From contig NZ_CP037953.1 of NCBI RefSeq assembly GCF_009756665.1, positions 2,294,001 to 2,358,000 on the forward strand: a stretch of DNA of 64,000 nucleotides, read 5' to 3'. This stretch comes from Permianibacter aggregans. GTDB taxonomy: Bacteria; Pseudomonadota; Gammaproteobacteria; Enterobacterales; Permianibacteraceae. The translations under genes and the position numbers were made by a program. Of the stretch, positions 46,587 through 54,468 are shown one piece after another. Within the stretch, counting starts at the first letter, position 1. Each line of letters begins with the position of its first letter. The notes below the pieces were generated by a model, which saw only the letters and a list, made by a program, of their open reading frames with translations, ran no database searches and had not been told where the DNA came from.

Positions 46587-47963
46587 ATGCCGCTTGAACT
46601 TGCCGAAGCGCTGCTGACGGCCTTGCCGTCGCAGATTGCCGTACTGGATGAGTCCGGCATCGTTTGCTACGCCAACCCGGCATGGAATCGATTCATGCGG
46701 GAATCTGGGCGGATCAGCACTGACAGCTCGATTGGCAGTCGATACCTGTCCCTGTGTGCCGACGTCCTGCTCAATGGTGATCAGCAAGAAAAACCCGGTT
46801 TCGAGCAACAATGGCAGACATTTCTGGCAGGGAGCGACCTAGTACTTCGCTTTGATTTAGCCTGTCGGACGGCCTCGACAACGCACTGGTTTTCAGCCCA
46901 GATCAATCGCTTTCAATATCAAGAAAAACGCTATTTTCTGGTGCTGTACGAGAACATCAGCGAACGCAAGCAAACCGAACTGCAACATATCCTCGCTGAA
47001 CGGCTGCTACACAAGGTATTGGAGGTCTTGCCGGTCGGCGTCTGGATCATGGACCAACAGGGTCAAATCGTCGAAGGTAATCCGGCCGGCATCGCTATCT
47101 GGGCCGGTGCCCGCTTCGTCAAACCCGAGCAGTTCGGTGAATACAAGGGCTGGTGGCTCGACACCGGCAAACCGATTCAGGCAGATGAATGGGCCGCGTC
47201 CAGAGCCATTCGGAACGGCGAAGTATCGATCGACGAGGAAATTCGAATTCAGTGCTTTGATGGTTCGGAAAAGATCATTCTGAACTCGGCGTTGCCACTG
47301 CTCGACAGCAAAGGTGTGGTGACCGGCGCCATCATCGTCAATCAGGATATCACCAGCCGCAAGCTGGCTGAACAACATCTATCACAGGCAAAAAGTGAGA
47401 TTGAGTCGGCTCATCACGAGCTGCAGCAGGTGTTATCCCGTGAACAAAAAATGGCGCGTACTGATGAATTGACCGGTTTATGCAATCGTCGCCAGTTCTT
47501 TGCGTTGACTCAGCAGTTATACGAGGTAGCCCGCCGCTACCAGACGCCATTGAGTGTGATGTTGATCGATGTCGATCGCTTCAAGCAAGTTAACGACTTG
47601 CACGGTCACCTGGTTGGCGATAAGGCATTGGTACACATTGCCGACATAGCCCGGAAACAGGTGCGAGCTTCCGATGTTCTGGCACGCTATGGCGGAGAGG
47701 AATTCATCATCGCCCTGCCAAATACTGACAGTGAAAAAGCCTTGCATGTGGCCGAACAAATTCGCGTCGATGTCGCAACAACGCCGTTAGTTTTTGATCA
47801 ACAATCAATCAGGCTATCAATCAGTGTTGGTATTACCGAATGGCATCAAAGCGATAGTAGTTTGATGCAGATGATTACTCGTGCCGATGGTGCACTGTAT
47901 GCTGCAAAGCGAGCCGGTCGAAATAAATGTCTGCTTGCCGAACAGTCCGCCGATGAGAATTAA
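46587..47963 (+). CDS. PAS-PAS-GGDEF diguanylate cyclase
   Basis: A 458-aa cytoplasmic protein. Two PAS sensor domains (about residues 5-120, with IAVLDESGIVCYANPAWNRFM, and 135-260, with VLPVGVWIMDQQGQIVEGNPAGIAIW) precede a short coiled coil and a GGDEF domain. The active motif GGEEF is at 369-373 in LARYGGEEFIIALPNT. It should make c-di-GMP from GTP. An RxxD I-site just upstream is not evident (RKQVRASDVLARYGG has RASD, five residues before the motif, which fits an I-site). It follows chpC by 142 bp on the same strand. Confidence 0.92.
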   Translation: MPLELAEALLTALPSQIAVLDESGIVCYANPAWNRFMRESGRISTDSSIGSRYLSLCADVLLNGDQQEKPGFEQQWQTFLAGSDLVLRFDLACRTASTTHWFSAQINRFQYQEKRYFLVLYENISERKQTELQHILAERLLHKVLEVLPVGVWIMDQQGQIVEGNPAGIAIWAGARFVKPEQFGEYKGWWLDTGKPIQADEWAASRAIRNGEVSIDEEIRIQCFDGSEKIILNSALPLLDSKGVVTGAIIVNQDITSRKLAEQHLSQAKSEIESAHHELQQVLSREQKMARTDELTGLCNRRQFFALTQQLYEVARRYQTPLSVMLIDVDRFKQVNDLHGHLVGDKALVHIADIARKQVRASDVLARYGGEEFIIALPNTDSEKALHVAEQIRVDVATTPLVFDQQSIRLSISVGITEWHQSDSSLMQMITRADGALYAAKRAGRNKCLLAEQSADEN

Positions 47964-48037
47964 CAGCGTACGGCCTATATAAGCATAGCCTAAAGAAAAA
48001 TGTATGCTGTTAATCAATTGAAATCATGCCTGTAAAG

Positions 48038-48146
48038 CGCTTACGCATTGGTAATCCATGGTTGGCAAGCTGTACGTTCCACGATGAAAAAATTCGAACA
48101 AATGGCCAGGGAAACGACTCCATTCAAACCGGAGCGGATGAGTTGA
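48038..48146 (+). pseudogene. decayed copy of the chpC 3' end
   Basis: The segment 48084-48146 reads KKFEQMARETTPFKPERMS and stop, against EKFEQMAKETMAFKPEKMS at the end of chpC (46385-46444), about 83% identity over 61 aligned bases with one indel. Similarity continues upstream to CATGGTTGGCAAGCTG (48057 onward) with frame-breaking indels. No ribosome site or full gene is present. It is best read as a relic of a second chpC-like gene or a copied segment. Confidence 0.8.
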
Positions 48147-48246
48147 CGTCGTAGTAGAACCGTAACGGAAAAACGTGCCGATAGCGCGTTTTTTCTACAA
48201 ACACGGCTTTGCGTAGACAAATAACCTGGCCAGAGAGGAGGGCTTG

Positions 48247-49713
48247 ATGAACGAGAGAATGATTCCACTCGCGCTATTCCTGAGCTGCGTCGTATCCACC
48301 ACGGCGTTGGCGGAAAACAAACCGGATAAGACGCAGCACCAAAAAAAATTGGAAAATCATCTGTTGCCGGCCATCATCTTCGCGGATCAGCCGATCCACC
48401 CCTGGTCTATCCAACAGCGCATGAGTCGTTACCGAGTGCCCGGTGTCAGTATCGCGTTAATAAACGATGGCACCGTTGAATGGGTAAACAGTTACGGCAG
48501 CCCGTCAGCAAAAGGCGACCAAGCATTGACGCCTTCAGCCCGGTTTCAGGCAGCGTCAATCAGCAAGTGGGTAACCGCCATCGGAGCGCTAAAACTAGTC
48601 GAGCAAAAGTCACTAAAACTGGAGCAAAGCGTCAATACGTATCTGAAGAATTGGACGTTGCGTAATGCTGACGGCAGCGCCAACAGCGACGTTACGTTAA
48701 AACAGCTGCTTTCCCACCAGGGTGGGGTCTCAGTGCGAAGTTTTGCGGGCTATGCTGTAGATTCAACCCTTCCTTCAGCGCGCCAGATTCTCGAGGGACG
48801 CGCGCCGGCCAATTCCGCGCCGATTCGCGTTATTCATGAGCCCGGTATCGAATATCGCTATTCCGGTGGTGGCTATCAGGTTACCCAACAGCTAATCGAA
48901 GAAATCAGTGGTCAATCGTTTGCCCGTTACATGCAAGAAAACGTGCTGCACGCGGCCAACATGAGGCACAGCAGTTATCAGTTGTCGCTACAACCACAGG
49001 ATGGTTTACCGGTGGCCTGCGGGCATGAATTCAACGGTGCACCGGTACCGGATTGCGGCAGGATCTATCCGGAATTGGCGGCCGCCTGGCTCTGGAGCAC
49101 GCCATCTGATCTGGCGAATTTGGCGATCGCCCTTATCGATTCCGTCAAGCGCAAGCCGAATGCTTTACTGAGCAGCGAAATGGCGCGTGCGCACCTGACA
49201 CCAGCAATCGGCAATATGGGTTTGGGAGCTGGCGTTCATGGCGAAGGTCAGGCGTTGCATTTTGATCACTCCGGCTGGACCCACGGCTTTCGCTCCTATC
49301 TGGTGGTTTATCCGTATCTGGGCAAAGGCATCGTCGTGATGGCCAACGCCAATGGCGGTCATGAATTGATTAGTGAGGTGGTGCGTGCCGCTGCGGCCAC
49401 CTATCAGTGGCCAGATTTCGCTCCGAAGGAAAGACCGCTAGCCCGACTCAACACCGAACAACTTGACCAATTTGCCGGTACGTATCGGGTGCAGCCGCAC
49501 GGTTTCAATCTGCAGATTTCGCGCGTTGCTGACCATTTGCAAGTGAACACACCTCGCGGTTCCCACTACAACTATTTTCCGGTTTCGACGAACCGATTCG
49601 TCGCCATTGAAGATGGTTCAGAGCTACACTTTTCTTCCGATCGTGAAGCGGGAACCCAAACATTGACTATCTGGCAAATGAACGCTGTCCGGCTTTCGGA
49701 ACACGAACCTTGA
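48247..49713 (+). CDS. exported serine beta-lactamase-fold hydrolase
   Basis: A 488-aa protein with a signal peptide (MIPLALFLSCVVSTTALA) and the class C beta-lactamase/penicillin-binding fold. The nucleophile motif SISK is at residues 104-107, the tyrosine motif is in YRYSGGGYQV, and the third motif equivalent is HSGWTHGF. A C-terminal beta domain (FAGTYRVQPHGFNLQIS) follows. This fold covers esterases, D-aminopeptidases and carboxypeptidases; true beta-lactamase activity is unlikely to be its main role. The start uses ATG at 48247 after GAGGAGGGCTTG. Its stop directly abuts the stop of the convergent hydrolase. Confidence 0.85.
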   Translation: MNERMIPLALFLSCVVSTTALAENKPDKTQHQKKLENHLLPAIIFADQPIHPWSIQQRMSRYRVPGVSIALINDGTVEWVNSYGSPSAKGDQALTPSARFQAASISKWVTAIGALKLVEQKSLKLEQSVNTYLKNWTLRNADGSANSDVTLKQLLSHQGGVSVRSFAGYAVDSTLPSARQILEGRAPANSAPIRVIHEPGIEYRYSGGGYQVTQQLIEEISGQSFARYMQENVLHAANMRHSSYQLSLQPQDGLPVACGHEFNGAPVPDCGRIYPELAAAWLWSTPSDLANLAIALIDSVKRKPNALLSSEMARAHLTPAIGNMGLGAGVHGEGQALHFDHSGWTHGFRSYLVVYPYLGKGIVVMANANGGHELISEVVRAAAATYQWPDFAPKERPLARLNTEQLDQFAGTYRVQPHGFNLQISRVADHLQVNTPRGSHYNYFPVSTNRFVAIEDGSELHFSSDREAGTQTLTIWQMNAVRLSEHEP

Positions 49714-50532
49714 TCAGGGTTTGGCGCGCGCCCAGTTTGCCGCGGTTTCTATCGCTTCGGCGACCGCTGCTGGTTGTTCACGATGAATGTTGTGACCGGC
49801 ATCGGCAAAGAACTGGTGCTGACCGCGATTGAACTGTGCGAACAAATGCGTGTGCTGTTGCTTCCAAATCGCTTTGCCTTCACGCGTTTCCTCGAACACA
49901 AACGGCTCGCTCTCAACACGAGTCGATGTCAATAACATCAGCGGCACATCCGGCAATGCGACTGTCGAGGGCGCGGCAGCATCCAATTGCGTCGTCAAGG
50001 CGCGATAATCAGCGGCCATCGCCGGTGGCAACATCGACAATAACTTTTGATCGTCGGCGGCGATGCGTTCGGCAGCCGTGGCTTTGAACGCCAAACGCTG
50101 GGTCATTGTTGCCGGATCAACCAGCACGATGGCCTGTACGCGCTCCGGATGTTGGCGCGCGTATTCGGTGACCAGCAACCCACCGTAAGAGTGCCCGACC
50201 AACAACACCGGCTGATTCGCCGCTTGCGAGTCGATCACCAGATGCAAATCCTGCAGGTGTTCAGCGATCGTTTTCACTTTTCCCTGGCCACCAGATTTGC
50301 CGATACCGGCGCGCGAATAGCTGATGGCAGTAAAGCCTGCACCGAGTTGCCCGATCACGCCCTGCCACACCTGTCCGGGTGTGCCGAAACCGGCTTCGAA
50401 CACGACGATACGCTCGCCCTGGCCTTGTCGGCTGACCTGCAGGCTATACTCGTTGGCAGGTATCATCTGCTCATCGGCGCTCAGTGTTGACGCGGTGATT
50501 AGCAGTAACGCGCCACAAATTAATCGGATCAT
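49714..50532 (-). CDS. exported alpha/beta hydrolase
   Basis: A 272-aa alpha/beta-hydrolase with a signal peptide (MIRLICGALLLITASTLSA). The nucleophile elbow is GHSYGG, the oxyanion region is VVFEAGFGTPGQVW, the acid is likely in the VEPF region and the catalytic His is in FADAGHNIHREQP. The substrate is unknown. The second ATG (50532) is preferred because GGAGA lies 7 bp upstream; the first ATG at 50544 is part of that site. It is convergent with the beta-lactamase-fold gene with no bases between the two stop codons, and divergent from the glutamate-synthase-like gene. Confidence 0.85.
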   Translation of the reverse strand: MIRLICGALLLITASTLSADEQMIPANEYSLQVSRQGQGERIVVFEAGFGTPGQVWQGVIGQLGAGFTAISYSRAGIGKSGGQGKVKTIAEHLQDLHLVIDSQAANQPVLLVGHSYGGLLVTEYARQHPERVQAIVLVDPATMTQRLAFKATAAERIAADDQKLLSMLPPAMAADYRALTTQLDAAAPSTVALPDVPLMLLTSTRVESEPFVFEETREGKAIWKQQHTHLFAQFNRGQHQFFADAGHNIHREQPAAVAEAIETAANWARAKP

Positions 50533-50693
50533 GTTGTTCTCCATTAATACAGCAGATTTCTGTTTACTGCCGACATTATCAGCATGGGCATTGCAGCGTG
50601 GCGAGCAGCGATCGGTAACGCTTTGTAAAAGTGATTTCCATTCGGTGTGTCATTGCGCATCAACAAGGCGGCGCCGAGAAAGGAGTTTCCTGC

Positions 50694-52289
50694 ATGGTAA
50701 GAATCTGGTTTTATCGCATCACCGCGATCATCGCGGTGCTGTTGCTCGGCATCGGCTATTTCTGGCCGGGGATTTTCTGGTCACTGATTGTGCTCGCACC
50801 GTTGATCGGTATTGGCTTCTATGATGCCCTGCAAAAACCCCATACGGTGCTGCGCAATTTTCCTGTCATTGGTCATGTTCGCTACTGGTTTGAAAGCATT
50901 CGACCAGAAATCCAGCAGTACTTTGTTGAATCGAATATCGATGCCCATCCGATCGAGCGGGAAATGCGTTCGATCGTTTATCAGCGTGCCAAAGGCGCGT
51001 TGGAAACCAAACCATTCGGTACCGAACGCGATGTCTACCAAACCGGTTATGAATGGGTCGCCCATGCGCTGACCGATGTGCCGCCAATTGAATCCGCGCC
51101 AAGAATGATCATCGGATCTTCGCAGTGCAAGCAGCCGTATTCCTCGTCGCTGCTGAATGTCAGTGGCATGAGCTACGGCGCGCTGTCGCCGAACGCGATC
51201 AAGGCATTGAACCTGGGCGCAAAAAAAGGTCAGTTTGCTCATAACACTGGCGAAGGCGGCATCTCGCCGTACCACCTGCAGGGCGGTGATTTGATCTGGC
51301 AGCTCGGCACCGCCTATTTTGGTTGCCGTACTCCTACTGGCGGTTTCGATCCGGAAAAGTTTCGCGAACAATCGGCGCGCGATGAAGTGAAAATGATCGA
51401 ACTGAAATTATCGCAGGGCGCCAAACCCGGTCACGGCGGCATGTTACCGGCCTGTAAAGTCACCGAGGAATTAGCTGAAATTCGCGGTGTACCGGTCGGC
51501 GAAGATGTTTTGAGTCCACCGCGTCATCAGGAATTCAAAACGCCCATCCAGATGATGGAATTCATTGCCCGTTTACGCGAGCTGGCGAACGGCAAACCGG
51601 TGGGTTTCAAGCTTTGTGTCGGGCGTCGTCTGGAAGTCCTGTCGATTTGTAAAGCGATGCGTGAAACCGGCATCGTGCCGGATTTCATCACGGTTGATGG
51701 TGGTGAAGGGGGTACCGGTGCGGCGCCACTGGAGTTCTCCAACTCGGTCGGCATGCCGGCCCGTGATGCCTGGAATATTGTGCACAACGCGCTGGTTGGC
51801 AGTGGTTTACGCAAGGAAGTACGGATCATCGCCAGTGGCAAACTGATGACGGGTTTTCATATGGTGCGGGCGATGGCGCTTGGTGCTGATTTGTGTAACA
51901 GCGCGCGGGCGATGATGTTTGCACTCGGTTGCATTCAGGCGCTCCGCTGCAACACCAATAAATGCCCGACCGGCATCACGACGCAGAATCCGAAGCTTTA
52001 CTACGGCCTGGATGTCGATGACAAGTTCGAGCGGGTATATCGCTTTCATCATGGCAGCATGGAAAGTCTGCGCGAATTGATGATCGCGATGGGCGTGCGG
52101 GATGTCGATGAAATCACGCCGGATCGATTCTTCCGACGCACCGGCGATTTGCGCGCGCACAGTTTTGCCGAGCTTTATGATTTCCTGAAACCCGATGCCT
52201 TGTTGAACGACGACGATCTACCGGTGCATTGGCGGCAGGATTGGCACCAAGCCCGTGCCAACGAATTTGCTCCGTTGGCAACACGATGA
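50694..52289 (+). CDS. membrane-anchored FMN-binding glutamate-synthase-like protein
   Basis: A 531-aa protein. Two N-terminal membrane helices (about residues 6-40, ITAIIAVLLLGIGYFWPGIFWSLIVLAPLIGIGF) precede a GltB-type FMN (alpha/beta) barrel: SGMSYGALSPNAIKALNLGAKKG, GEGGISPYHLQGG, LSQGAKPGHGGMLP, DGGEGGTGAAP. The iron-sulfur motif is RCNTNKCPTGITTQ. It lacks the glutaminase domain. Such stand-alone FMN domains occur widely with unclear substrate. Start at 50694, after AAGGAG at 50680. It is a single gene. Confidence 0.87.
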   Translation: MVRIWFYRITAIIAVLLLGIGYFWPGIFWSLIVLAPLIGIGFYDALQKPHTVLRNFPVIGHVRYWFESIRPEIQQYFVESNIDAHPIEREMRSIVYQRAKGALETKPFGTERDVYQTGYEWVAHALTDVPPIESAPRMIIGSSQCKQPYSSSLLNVSGMSYGALSPNAIKALNLGAKKGQFAHNTGEGGISPYHLQGGDLIWQLGTAYFGCRTPTGGFDPEKFREQSARDEVKMIELKLSQGAKPGHGGMLPACKVTEELAEIRGVPVGEDVLSPPRHQEFKTPIQMMEFIARLRELANGKPVGFKLCVGRRLEVLSICKAMRETGIVPDFITVDGGEGGTGAAPLEFSNSVGMPARDAWNIVHNALVGSGLRKEVRIIASGKLMTGFHMVRAMALGADLCNSARAMMFALGCIQALRCNTNKCPTGITTQNPKLYYGLDVDDKFERVYRFHHGSMESLRELMIAMGVRDVDEITPDRFFRRTGDLRAHSFAELYDFLKPDALLNDDDLPVHWRQDWHQARANEFAPLATR

Positions 52290-52357
52290 AAGTGCTCAGG
52301 CTTTACCGGGCTCGCTGAACAATCTTCAATAAAAGCTGAGCTGCCGCCCGCAATGAC

Positions 52358-53314
52358 TTACTGGCTGACAAACAAGAATATCGTGTAACTGAAAAAAAAC
52401 AGCAGTAACACGCTGCCGTCGATGCGTGAGATCAGTTGTCGTTGTCGATACCGCCGAATAACCAGTATCAAGCCGACCGTCAGTGTCAGCATGACCGGGA
52501 AATCTCGCCACAATAGCGCTTCCGGTATGGTGTCTGGGTGAATGCTGCCGGCAATGCCGACGACACTCAGCGTGTTGAAAATGTTTGAACCAATGATATT
52601 CCCGAGAGCGATGTCATGCTCGTGTTTGCGTGCGGCGGTAATCGATGAAGCCAATTCAGGCAGTGCCGTACCGACTGCAACAATGGTCAACCCGATGAGC
52701 AAATCCGAAACCCCAAAATGTTCCGCCAGGCCGATGGCACCCCAGACCAGCAACCGGGAGCTGGCCAGCAGCAGGACCAATCCCAACACCAGCCAAAGCA
52801 GCGCGAAGGACAGGCGCAGTTCAGGAATTTCCACCGCCATCTCGCGCGCCAAATCGTCGCCACGGATAACGCGGGCAGAACGATAGGCCCAGGCCAGATA
52901 GACAACAAATATGCTCAGCAAGATCAACGCATCAAAGCGTTGCAGCTGGCGGTCGAGTAACAACAGGAACGAGATGACGGTGGCGGCAATCAACAAAGGA
53001 ATTTCCTTGCTGATTTGCGGTGATTCGACCCGAATCGGCATCGTCAGTGCCGTGGCACCGAGAATCAAGGTCAGGTTGACGATATTGGAGCCATAGGCAT
53101 TACCGAGCGCCAGATCCGAGGCGCCTTCTGCGGCGGCCATCGCCGATACAATCATTTCCGGCGCCGAAGTGCCAAAGCCGATAACGACCATACCGATGAA
53201 CAATAATGACAGACCGAGATGGCGGGCCGTGGCACTGGCCCCTTCGATGAATTTGTCGGCGCTCCAGACCAATAGCGCCAAGCCAAGCACGATGGCCAGC
53301 GCAAACTCGAACAT
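52358..53314 (-). CDS. calcium/sodium antiporter (CaCA family, YrbG-like), copy 1
   Basis: A 318-aa inner-membrane cation/Ca exchanger with about ten helices. The two inverted alpha-repeats are visible: GFGTSAPEMIVSAMAA in the first half and VGTALPELASSITAARK in the second, each with the conserved acidic residue. It resembles E. coli YrbG (325 aa). It is downstream of a close paralogue (53333-54289) on the same strand with an 18-bp gap. No metal specificity can be assigned from the sequence. Confidence 0.9.
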   Translation of the reverse strand: MFEFALAIVLGLALLVWSADKFIEGASATARHLGLSLLFIGMVVIGFGTSAPEMIVSAMAAAEGASDLALGNAYGSNIVNLTLILGATALTMPIRVESPQISKEIPLLIAATVISFLLLLDRQLQRFDALILLSIFVVYLAWAYRSARVIRGDDLAREMAVEIPELRLSFALLWLVLGLVLLLASSRLLVWGAIGLAEHFGVSDLLIGLTIVAVGTALPELASSITAARKHEHDIALGNIIGSNIFNTLSVVGIAGSIHPDTIPEALLWRDFPVMLTLTVGLILVIRRYRQRQLISRIDGSVLLLFFFSYTIFLFVSQ

Positions 53315-53332
53315 CGCAGGCTGACCCGACGC

Positions 53333-54289
53333 TTACAACGTCAACAACAGCCAGCTGGTGTAGCCGGCAAACGCGGCCAGTAATATCCCACCCTCGCCGC
53401 GCGAAATTTCCCGATGATTGCGACCCCGCACCGCCAGCAAAATCAAGCCGCAGGTCAGTAGCAACATGACTGGCATGTCGCGGGTCAACAGCTCCGCCGG
53501 CACGGTTGCCGGCTTGATGGCACCGGCAATACCGACCACGGCCAAGGTGTTGAACATGTTTGAGCCGATGATGTTGCCGAGCGCGATATCGTGTTCATTT
53601 TTGCGAGCGGCAATGATGGACGAAGCCAGTTCCGGCAGTGAGGTGCCAACCGCTAGTATGGTCAGGCCGATAACAAGATCGGAAACACCCAGCGCGGAGG
53701 CAATGCCGACCGCACCCCAGACCAGTAATTTGGAACTGGCCATCAGTAAAGCCAGGCCAATCAGCAGCCAAAACAGGCCGCCACCGAGGCTCATTCTCGG
53801 CAGTTCCTTTTCGATTTCCTTGCCGAGCTCGTCGCGACCGCCGGTTTTTGCTGAGGTATAGGCCCAGACGACATAGGAAACGAAAACCCCCAGGAGCAGG
53901 ATGGCGTCGTAGCGGCTCAGCTCTTTGTCGAGTAGCAGCAATAACGAGGCAAACGAGACAGCAATCAATACCGGGATTTCCCGGCGTACGACTTGCGATT
54001 GCATAACAATCGGTGCCATTGCCGCGGTACAGCCAAGGATTAGCGCCAGATTGGCAATGTTGGAGCCATAGGCGTTGCCCAAAGCCAGCGCCGGTGCGCC
54101 GTCGAGCGCGGCCAGCGCGGAAACAATCATCTCTGGGGCGGAGGTGCCAAAGCCGATAACCACCATGCCGATAAATAATGACGACAAGCCGAGATGATTG
54201 GCCGTGGCACTGGCACCGTCGACGAAACGATCGGCACTCCAGACCAATAGCGCGATTCCCGCGACGACGGCAACAGAAAACCAGAGCAT
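53333..54289 (-). CDS. calcium/sodium antiporter (CaCA family, YrbG-like), copy 2
   Basis: A 318-aa paralogue of the neighbouring antiporter, with the same length, the same GFGTSAPEMIVSALAA and VGTSLPELASSIIAARK repeats, and the same DRFVDGASATANHLGLS block. It begins the two-gene unit. The tandem copies may be separate exchangers, or may assemble together. Its start lies about 130 bp after the protease terminator. Confidence 0.9.
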   Translation of the reverse strand: MLWFSVAVVAGIALLVWSADRFVDGASATANHLGLSSLFIGMVVIGFGTSAPEMIVSALAALDGAPALALGNAYGSNIANLALILGCTAAMAPIVMQSQVVRREIPVLIAVSFASLLLLLDKELSRYDAILLLGVFVSYVVWAYTSAKTGGRDELGKEIEKELPRMSLGGGLFWLLIGLALLMASSKLLVWGAVGIASALGVSDLVIGLTILAVGTSLPELASSIIAARKNEHDIALGNIIGSNMFNTLAVVGIAGAIKPATVPAELLTRDMPVMLLLTCGLILLAVRGRNHREISRGEGGILLAAFAGYTSWLLLTL

Positions 54290-54420
54290 AAACGCAACAA
54301 ATCCGGGAAAACCAAAGGGCGCACATAATGCCAGTTTTACGTTGTCCTTGCCGCCCCGGATGCCAGTAGCGTCGTTGCCACCACAAAAGTTGCAATGAAA
54401 AGAGATAGGGGAGATGGGGC

Positions 54421-54447
54421 AAAAAAAACGGGCCCAATCGGGCCCGT
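54421..54447 (-). terminator. intrinsic terminator of the first S8 protease gene
   Basis: On the minus strand, ACGGGCCC/GGGCCCGT with a 4-nt loop is followed by T8. It lies 22 bp after the protease stop and before the antiporters. Confidence 0.9.
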
Positions 54448-54468
54448 TTCTCTTTCACCTGCGTTAGC

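Noticed and set aside
48026-48154. A 42-codon small frame covering the chpC relic
   Set aside because: It reads the relic in another frame and has no ribosome site; the homology is in the chpC frame.
53595-54458. A 287-codon frame overlapping the second antiporter in another frame
   Set aside because: The antiporter frame has clear membrane helices and family motifs; this one has none.
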